A stretch of DNA of 11,942 bases, from the NCBI GenBank assembly GCA_902796285.1, contig CADBOH010000021.1:1-11942 (forward strand). Direction: 5' to 3'. The notes under the pieces were generated by a model. It ran no database searches and had not been told where the DNA came from. It was given only the letters and a program-made list of their open reading frames with translations. A program made the position numbers and the translations under genes. Positions 7,616 through 11,942 of this stretch are shown here, piece after piece. The stretch is from an uncultured Eubacteriales bacterium. Its GTDB lineage: Bacteria > Bacillota > Clostridia > Christensenellales > UBA1242. Within the stretch, counting starts at the first letter, position 1. The number at the start of each line of letters is the position of its first letter.

Positions 7616-7927
7616 ATGGAAGAAGAAGTAAAGAAAACAGACGAACAAAAAGAACCAGCACCTAAAAAAGAAATTAAACTTACAACATCAATCCTATTTA
7701 TGCTTTTTGCCATTGTTTCACTTGCATTGCTTGTGATTACAAAAATTTGTGCAAGCTTTGGGGTTATGAGTGGAGTTTTCTACGGCATTATGAGTATTCT
7801 AATTTATGTTTTACCATTTGTTGGGCTTGTTTTGTCTTACCTTGGGGCAAAAAAATTATGCCTTGAATTCTGGGCAAACTTAGGTGTGCTTGGGATTGCA
7901 CTTTTAGTAATGCCAATGGGTGTCTAA
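7616..7927 (+). CDS. Small three-helix integral membrane protein, function unknown
   Basis: This 103-residue protein starts with a charged, hydrophilic segment (residues 1-21, rich in E and K with a PAPKK stretch), followed by three hydrophobic helices at ~23-43, 54-76 and 86-100. It ends three residues after the last helix. The short charged N-terminus probably faces the cytoplasm. No family signature is visible and no function is proposed. AGGAG at 7604-7608, seven bases before the ATG, its own promoter and its own terminator make it a convincing real, single-gene unit. Two cysteines (C45, C82) lie at or near the membrane boundaries. Confidence 0.85.
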   Translation: MEEEVKKTDEQKEPAPKKEIKLTTSILFMLFAIVSLALLVITKICASFGVMSGVFYGIMSILIYVLPFVGLVLSYLGAKKLCLEFWANLGVLGIALLVMPMGV

Positions 7928-7941
7928 AAGAAAATAAAATT

Positions 7942-7963
7942 CCAGTCAATCGACTGGTTTTTT
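7942..7963 (+). terminator. Rho-independent terminator after the small membrane protein gene
   Basis: CCAGTC (7942-7947), loop AATC and GACTGG (7952-7957) are followed by six T residues; flanking AAAATT/AATTTT could extend pairing. The stem is short, so some read-through into the next gene is possible. Confidence 0.85.
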
Positions 7964-8004
7964 AATTTTGGATTTTTATTTTTAAAAATGTTAAAGGGGT
8001 TTAT

Positions 8005-8778
8005 ATGAAAAAATACTTGGATTTTGCAGTTAAAATGGCAAAAAAAGCCGGGAAAATAATGAAAAAATATTTTAAAGAAGATAATAAGGCAAGTTATAAA
8101 AATGATAACACGATAGTAACAATGGCTGATAAAGAGATTAACAACCTCCTTATTAAGTATGTTAAAAAATATTTCCCTGGACATGCTGTTGATGGGGAAG
8201 AAGAAAAATTTGGCAAAAGCAACTATGTTTGGGTGTGTGATCCAGTTGATGGAACTGCTATGTATGCAAGACATATACCGGTTGCAGTGTTTTCACTAGC
8301 GCTCGTAAAAGAAGGGCAACCTATTGTGGCAGTTGTCTATGATCCTTGGCTTGACAATCTGTATAGTGCGGTTAAGGGGCAGGGAGCATTTTTAAACGGG
8401 CAAAAATTATCAGTAAGCAACTTAACAACAAACGACATGCGCACTGTTGGACATTATGACATGTGGAAAAATAGTGAGTATAATATAAACCCGGTTGTTG
8501 AAAAATTGCAACAAGGCTGCTACGTAGTAAGTATTGGCAGTGTAATTAGGGCAAGCATGTGTGTGGCAAGTGGCGACTTTGCTTTTGTAATATTCCCTGG
8601 TACAGTAGGCAAAAATTGTGATATAGCAGCTGCAAAACTTATTGTTGAAGAAGCTGGTGGAAGGGTTACTGACCTTTTTGGAAATAAGCAGAGATATGAT
8701 CAGTCAATCAGGGGCGCTCTACTAACCAATGGCGTTGTGCATGATGAAATTTTAAAAATTATTGCTCAAAGCCGATAA
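8005..8778 (+). CDS. Inositol monophosphatase family phosphatase
   Basis: The family comprises Mg2+-dependent, lithium-sensitive phosphatases acting on inositol phosphate, histidinol phosphate, 3'-phosphoadenosine phosphate or sugar bisphosphates; the substrate here cannot be decided. The 257-residue length is normal. The first metal site is present as GEE (64-66) and DPVDGT (79-84). The second half has CDIAAAKLIVEEAGG (205-219), where D206 is the expected third metal ligand. Two departures stand out: the usual tryptophan before that aspartate is cysteine and AAG is AAA, and the (T/S)NF after DGT is replaced by AMY. The start at 8005 follows AAAGGGG, a less usual ribosome binding site. No clear promoter lies in the 41 bases after the preceding terminator, so the gene may depend on read-through. 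No terminator follows. Confidence 0.93.
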   Translation: MKKYLDFAVKMAKKAGKIMKKYFKEDNKASYKNDNTIVTMADKEINNLLIKYVKKYFPGHAVDGEEEKFGKSNYVWVCDPVDGTAMYARHIPVAVFSLALVKEGQPIVAVVYDPWLDNLYSAVKGQGAFLNGQKLSVSNLTTNDMRTVGHYDMWKNSEYNINPVVEKLQQGCYVVSIGSVIRASMCVASGDFAFVIFPGTVGKNCDIAAAKLIVEEAGGRVTDLFGNKQRYDQSIRGALLTNGVVHDEILKIIAQSR

Positions 8779-8795
8779 TTGTTTTATAACGGATA

Positions 8796-8824
8796 TTGAC
8801 AGGCCTGGTATGTTATGTTAAAAT
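8796..8824 (+). promoter_or_regulatory. Sigma-A promoter for the HD-protein/Maf operon
   Basis: A perfect TTGACA at 8796-8801, a 17-base spacer and TAAAAT at 8819-8824. Two near-identical ten-base units (AAATATTTAA and AGATATTTAA, 8821-8840) lie between the -10 and the ribosome binding site. Confidence 0.88.
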
Positions 8825-8840
8825 ATTTAAAGATATTTAA

Positions 8841-8846
8841 GGGAGG
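8841..8846 (+). promoter_or_regulatory. Ribosome binding site with unusually long spacing
   Basis: GGGAGG lies 12 bases before the ATG at 8859, longer than the 5-8 bases used by the neighbouring genes. An in-frame TAA at 8850-8852 rules out an earlier start, so the ATG at 8859 stands and initiation may be below optimum. Confidence 0.7.
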
Positions 8847-8858
8847 CAATAAGCGAAA

Positions 8859-10487
8859 ATGAACAAACAATTTGAAGTTTTAGTTAAACTCGGTATATTG
8901 ATTCCGTTTGATGAAAAATTGCACCTTTATCATGGTAGAGCAAGAGTTTTGGAAGTTGAAGGAAGCAAAAATTGGCAAGTTGATCAATTTTTTGATAATG
9001 CGTCCAACAATACCGGCAATCACAACATGCACTGTCTCCCAGTATTATATACATGCAAATTAAAACAAGCAGAGCTTTATGCATATAAAAGAGCGGCCCA
9101 ATTATTTAAGTTTAAAAATAAAAGTGGAGATGTTGACTCACATTTTCAGCCGGAAACGTTTAGGATTTTACCTTTAATAGATGGCAAATATTTTATTAAT
9201 GGTGATTTTGATCTTGAAAAATTAAATAATGAACAAATAAAGATTGTAAAAAATGCTTTAAAAATTTCACAAAAAGAGAATAGCGTTCATGCTTCAACCA
9301 TGTCTCAACCAACATTTTTTGAAAAAGAATACTATCATGAAGTATACAAAAAAATGTCAAAACTGACAGGCTCATTAAGAGGTCAATATATTGATTTTGA
9401 TGATGTAAATATTTTTTGTGCAAAAACAGGATATGATTATGAACTAGCAGAAAGGGTGGCGGGCACTCTTAATAGTGCAAAGGCACTTAATGAAAATTTT
9501 GTTGATGCACTTGTTTGTGTTTTTTCACCTACTGATAAAAAAGTGCACAAAAAATTTAAAAATCTGCCACTTGATGCTGAATATATTTTATCATGGGCAA
9601 AGGAAAATAACATAATTGGATTTAGCCAAAAAATATATTCACATGTAGTGCAGGAATGCTTGATGACTTATGCAGTATTTAACGAGAGTCAAGTTGGCAC
9701 AGAAAAACAGATTTGGAAGCGAGAGATAAATAAAAATAAACATCGTAAATTTGCAGAAATGCTAGGCCCAATAACTAATGATAGAAAATTTGAGGAAGGA
9801 CTTTTAACAGCAAGCCCACAGGAAGCGGTTGAGAGTTTAGAAAACTTGAATATCACTTACAATGGAAAGAGCTACAAAACGATATTTGGTTTAAGTGCAA
9901 ATGTTACTCCGGAAAAGTTTACGGTTGGAGAACATACAGAAACTGTTTTAAGAGTTTTTGAAGATTCATTTAAAGAGCAATATGCGGATGAAATCTTACC
10001 TTTTGTAAAACTTGTGCTTTTGTGCCATGATATTGGGAAGGGATTTACCCAATATGCATTTGATCCGCGACAAAAAGAATATAATGCACGCGTTGCAGAG
10101 GATTTCCTGTCAAAAATGGGCGTTAGTGATGAGGTTAAAAAATTGATTTTGTTTGTGATTGGTGACTCACAAAGGTACACTCATCAATACATAGTTAATA
10201 GAGATGATTATGGCAAGAAGGGATTGCAAGACGAGTGCAGAGAAGTTCTTAAAAATCTCGGATTTGGTTTTGATAAATACATGGTCAGCGTGCTCAGTAA
10301 TATTTGTTTAACGCTTCAATCATGTGATGGCGGAGCATACACGACTTATGCAGTTACGAGAGATACCCAGGATCATCCAAATGCACAATATAAAAACTTT
10401 AATGAAAGATTTAGTATGTCTTACGTGCACTCAAACAGTGGGGCAATTATCGCTAAGGCACTTTATGAAGATGAGGAAAAACAATGA
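8859..10487 (+). CDS. HD-domain protein with an ADP-ribosyltransferase-like N-terminus
   Basis: This is a 542-residue soluble protein. The C-terminal third (~350-530) shows an HD phosphohydrolase pattern: H359 (GEHTE), the H390-D391 pair in LLCHDIGKG, and a candidate last metal ligand D490 (QSCDGGAY). HD domains typically hydrolyse phosphoester bonds of nucleotides. The N-terminus has LYHGR (23-27), NNTGNHN (50-56) and LPVLYTCKLKQAELYAYKRA (60-79). This spacing resembles the start of ADP-ribosyltransferase-like folds (an L-Y-H-G strand, then a G/P-x-L-Y-T strand with an A..YA..RA helix). That part is inference. The middle (~150-340) matches nothing I know. The gene has a strong promoter and overlaps the maf-like gene by ATGA, so the two are translated together, pointing to nucleotide metabolism or repair of nucleotide adducts. 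The substrate is unknown. Confidence 0.92.
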   Translation: MNKQFEVLVKLGILIPFDEKLHLYHGRARVLEVEGSKNWQVDQFFDNASNNTGNHNMHCLPVLYTCKLKQAELYAYKRAAQLFKFKNKSGDVDSHFQPETFRILPLIDGKYFINGDFDLEKLNNEQIKIVKNALKISQKENSVHASTMSQPTFFEKEYYHEVYKKMSKLTGSLRGQYIDFDDVNIFCAKTGYDYELAERVAGTLNSAKALNENFVDALVCVFSPTDKKVHKKFKNLPLDAEYILSWAKENNIIGFSQKIYSHVVQECLMTYAVFNESQVGTEKQIWKREINKNKHRKFAEMLGPITNDRKFEEGLLTASPQEAVESLENLNITYNGKSYKTIFGLSANVTPEKFTVGEHTETVLRVFEDSFKEQYADEILPFVKLVLLCHDIGKGFTQYAFDPRQKEYNARVAEDFLSKMGVSDEVKKLILFVIGDSQRYTHQYIVNRDDYGKKGLQDECREVLKNLGFGFDKYMVSVLSNICLTLQSCDGGAYTTYAVTRDTQDHPNAQYKNFNERFSMSYVHSNSGAIIAKALYEDEEKQ

Positions 10488-11068
10488 AAATAGTATTGGC
10501 AACTACATCAAAACTTAAAAATAATATTTTAGATACTGTTATGATAAAACATGCTCAAGTGGAAAGTGAATTTGATGAAAAACAATTTGAAGATGCCAAC
10601 GTTTATGAGCATGTTAAAAAACTAAGTTTAGGCAAAGCACAAAGCGTGCTTAACAAAGTAAAAAATTCTATTGTAATTGGGCTTGACACCGTTGGATATG
10701 TTAATGGCAAGATTCTTGAAAAGCCAAAGTCTGTTCAAGAGGCAAGAGAACATGTTGCCCAAAGCAGCAACAATATGACAAGAGTTGTTACAGGTTTAAC
10801 AATTATCAACCAACTTAATGGAGAGATTGTAAACACATTTGTTGAGACCAAAGTTTCATTTAGAAAAATTTCAGATAGGGAAATTGATTTTTATATCAAA
10901 CATGAGCCAAACTTTATGTACGCATCTGGCTTTATTCTAGAAACGGTGCTTTCAAATTTTATTGATAAAATTGAGGGGAGTTATTACAATATTTTAGGTG
11001 TGCCTGTTGAAACGATATATAAGTATATAAGCGCGTGGGGATACACGTTAGATGACTTTGAAGACTAA
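10484..11068 (+). CDS. maf: Divergent Maf-family nucleotide pyrophosphatase
   Basis: Maf proteins cleave non-canonical or modified nucleoside triphosphates to monophosphates and are linked to septum formation control in Bacillus. The 194 residues follow the family order: LATTSKLKNNIL (5-16), VIGLDTVGYVNGKILEKP (64-81, with the catalytic-type D68), VVTGL (101-105), ISDREIDFYIKHEP (129-142), and IEGSYYNILGVP (163-174). Several usually fixed residues have changed. The SPRR motif at the start is SKLK, losing both arginines, and the segment after EP lacks the usual D-K before AG. It may therefore have altered specificity or reduced activity. It begins at an ATGA overlap with the HD gene and shares its promoter, and a terminator overlaps its stop codon. 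The family assignment is firm despite the divergence. Confidence 0.88.
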   Translation: MKIVLATTSKLKNNILDTVMIKHAQVESEFDEKQFEDANVYEHVKKLSLGKAQSVLNKVKNSIVIGLDTVGYVNGKILEKPKSVQEAREHVAQSSNNMTRVVTGLTIINQLNGEIVNTFVETKVSFRKISDREIDFYIKHEPNFMYASGFILETVLSNFIDKIEGSYYNILGVPVETIYKYISAWGYTLDDFED

Positions 11069-11096
11069 AATACATGAGATTTCATGTATTTTTTTT
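11067..11096 (+). terminator. Rho-independent terminator of the HD/Maf operon
   Basis: AAAATACATGA (11067-11077), loop GATT and TCATGTATTTT (11082-11092) form an 11-base stem continued by T residues to 11096. The stem begins inside the maf stop codon. Confidence 0.88.
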
Positions 11097-11138
11097 AAAT
11101 AAAATAAAAAAATATTAATAACAACTTTATTAAATGCT

Positions 11139-11144
11139 GGGAGG
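11139..11144 (+). promoter_or_regulatory. Ribosome binding site that fixes a GTG start
   Basis: GGGAGG lies five bases before the GTG at 11150. The ATG at 11134 is out of frame and lies upstream of this site, so GTG is the start. No convincing promoter is visible in the ~50 AT-rich bases before it. Confidence 0.8.
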
Positions 11145-11149
11145 AGACC

Positions 11150-11821
11150 GTGAAAAAAGTATGTTTGTTGTTGTTAATACTTGTTGTATGTTATGCAAGT
11201 TTTGGGGTTGCACATGTTTTACCGCAGAAACCAATCCCGTCTAAAAAACTTTATGTATATGCTGAAGAAACGATTAAAGAGGATGATATTCAAGTTGCAG
11301 TTATAGGAAACGCAAAAAAACACTTGATTGCCGATAGTGCTGTTGTGATGGCTTATTTTGAAAGCACAAGCACCCAATTTGCTAACAACAAAAATATTGA
11401 GTTTGATATGATTAAAGAAAAAATCATTGAGTCGGGTGTAGGGGATGAAGATGTATCCCTTGACTATTTTTCATCTTTCCCTAGGCAAGAAAACGAACAA
11501 AAGTATTTCAAAAATTGTTATAGCTTTTCGATATATATTAAAGATTTAACAAAGACTGGAGATGTTTTAAACATATTAAAATCATGTTCTGTGCAAATTT
11601 TGGATGTAAGATATCAGGTATCAAATCTAAAAAATGAATATGATCAAGTTTTAGATAGCGCCATGGAAGATGCAAAAACAAAGGCAAGCCAAATATATAA
11701 TACTGATAATATTGAAGTGGTTGAAGTGAAAGAAAAAAGTGTGCGTTATTCTAGCACACTTTTGGATGACGAACAATCTAGTATCGACCTGCAAGCGCAA
11801 GTTGAGGTTGTGTTTGGATGA
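11150..11821 (+). CDS. Secreted SIMPL-domain (DUF541) protein
   Basis: SIMPL-domain proteins are exported or periplasmic proteins of poorly known function (YggE/BP26-like). The 223-residue protein starts with a signal peptide: KK, a hydrophobic core (LLLLILVVC) and a likely signal peptidase I site after GVA (residue 21). There is no proper lipobox, because C14 is preceded by V-V. The SIMPL domain spans ~48-223 and begins VAVIGNAKKHLIADSAVV. It contains the ESGVGDEDVSLDYFSSFP segment (94-111), the YSFSIYIKDLTKTGDVLNIL part and the closing beta-strand VEVVF. The length is typical. It is probably transcribed on its own after the maf terminator and has no terminator of its own in view. Family assignment rests on pattern and layout, as the sequence is diverged. 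Confidence 0.85.
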   Translation: MKKVCLLLLILVVCYASFGVAHVLPQKPIPSKKLYVYAEETIKEDDIQVAVIGNAKKHLIADSAVVMAYFESTSTQFANNKNIEFDMIKEKIIESGVGDEDVSLDYFSSFPRQENEQKYFKNCYSFSIYIKDLTKTGDVLNILKSCSVQILDVRYQVSNLKNEYDQVLDSAMEDAKTKASQIYNTDNIEVVEVKEKSVRYSSTLLDDEQSSIDLQAQVEVVFG

Positions 11822-11845
11822 GGTTATCTATAGTGCAAACTAGAA

Positions 11846-11942
11846 ATGAAAACAATACCTACAATTGATATTGTTAAACAAATCCAAACAAAAAAGCCAA
11901 ATCCCCATGAACTAACGAACGTTTTTCTCGATACGCTTCCAA
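11846..11942 (+). CDS. Possible start of a further gene, cut by the window edge
   Basis: From the ATG at 11846 the frame stays open to the edge, giving 32 residues (MKTIPTIDIVKQIQTKKPNP then HELTNVFLDTLP). An in-frame TAG at 11831 limits the start to this ATG or a nearby non-ATG codon. The sequence looks like a soluble protein start, but no ribosome binding site precedes it. The opposite strand is also open here. Treat as tentative. Confidence 0.4.
   Translation, partial: MKTIPTIDIVKQIQTKKPNPHELTNVFLDTLP

Noticed and set aside
7924..8274. 116-codon minus-strand frame opposite the start of the phosphatase gene
   Set aside because: Antisense to a clear family member, rich in F/I/N as expected from complementing lysine-rich coding DNA.
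11191..11193. Lipoprotein cysteine (C14) in the SIMPL protein
   Set aside because: The residues before it are L-V-V, not a lipobox ending in G, A or S; a signal peptidase I site after residue 21 fits better.
1..11942. CRISPR array, tRNA, rRNA, insertion sequence, toxin-antitoxin pair or phage cassette
   Set aside because: No regularly spaced repeats, cloverleaf, terminal inverted repeats with transposase, or phage-type genes were seen; the window is a set of ordinary chromosomal units.

Overview
The window is AT-rich, tightly packed DNA (about one third G+C by eye). Strong AGGAG-type ribosome binding sites, consensus sigma-A promoters with 17-bp spacers and Rho-independent terminators point to a low-GC Firmicutes/Clostridia-type bacterium. 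A full-length SpoIIE places it in, or derived from, an endospore-forming lineage. The rest of its gene order does not match the textbook Bacillus or Clostridium cluster, so an uncultured Clostridia relative is my guess; species cannot be told from the sequence.

Layout. The left edge holds the start of a minus-strand gene for a membrane-anchored or secreted protein, divergent from spoIIE. Next comes spoIIE (membrane-bound PP2C phosphatase that activates sigma-F in the forespore), followed by tilS (tRNA-Ile lysidine synthase) on its own promoter. The spoIIE-tilS pair is a remnant of the conserved divIC/spoIIE/tilS/hpt/ftsH neighbourhood, but hpt and ftsH are absent here. A monocistronic gene with a perfect consensus promoter and terminator follows. 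It encodes an acidic 244-residue protein I do not recognise by name, whose middle looks like a diverged RyR domain. A LemA and DUF2207 membrane-protein operon comes next and ends at a strong terminator. Then there is a 103-residue three-helix membrane protein with its own signals, and an inositol-monophosphatase-family enzyme. A strong promoter drives a two-gene operon: a 542-residue HD-domain protein with an ADP-ribosyltransferase-like N-terminus, overlapping by ATGA with a divergent Maf nucleotide pyrophosphatase. A secreted SIMPL-domain (DUF541) protein closes the block. The last ~100 bases may hold the start of one more gene.

How the genes work together. Most are separate short transcription units (promoter-gene-terminator), so this is a mosaic of housekeeping and envelope functions, not one pathway. 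Two pairs are likely functionally linked: LemA with DUF2207 (envelope) and HD protein with Maf (nucleotide hydrolysis or damage clearing). No RNA gene, CRISPR array, insertion sequence or phage signature was seen. No gene-free stretch exceeds 300 bases; the longest, about 160 bases, is the divergent region left of spoIIE.
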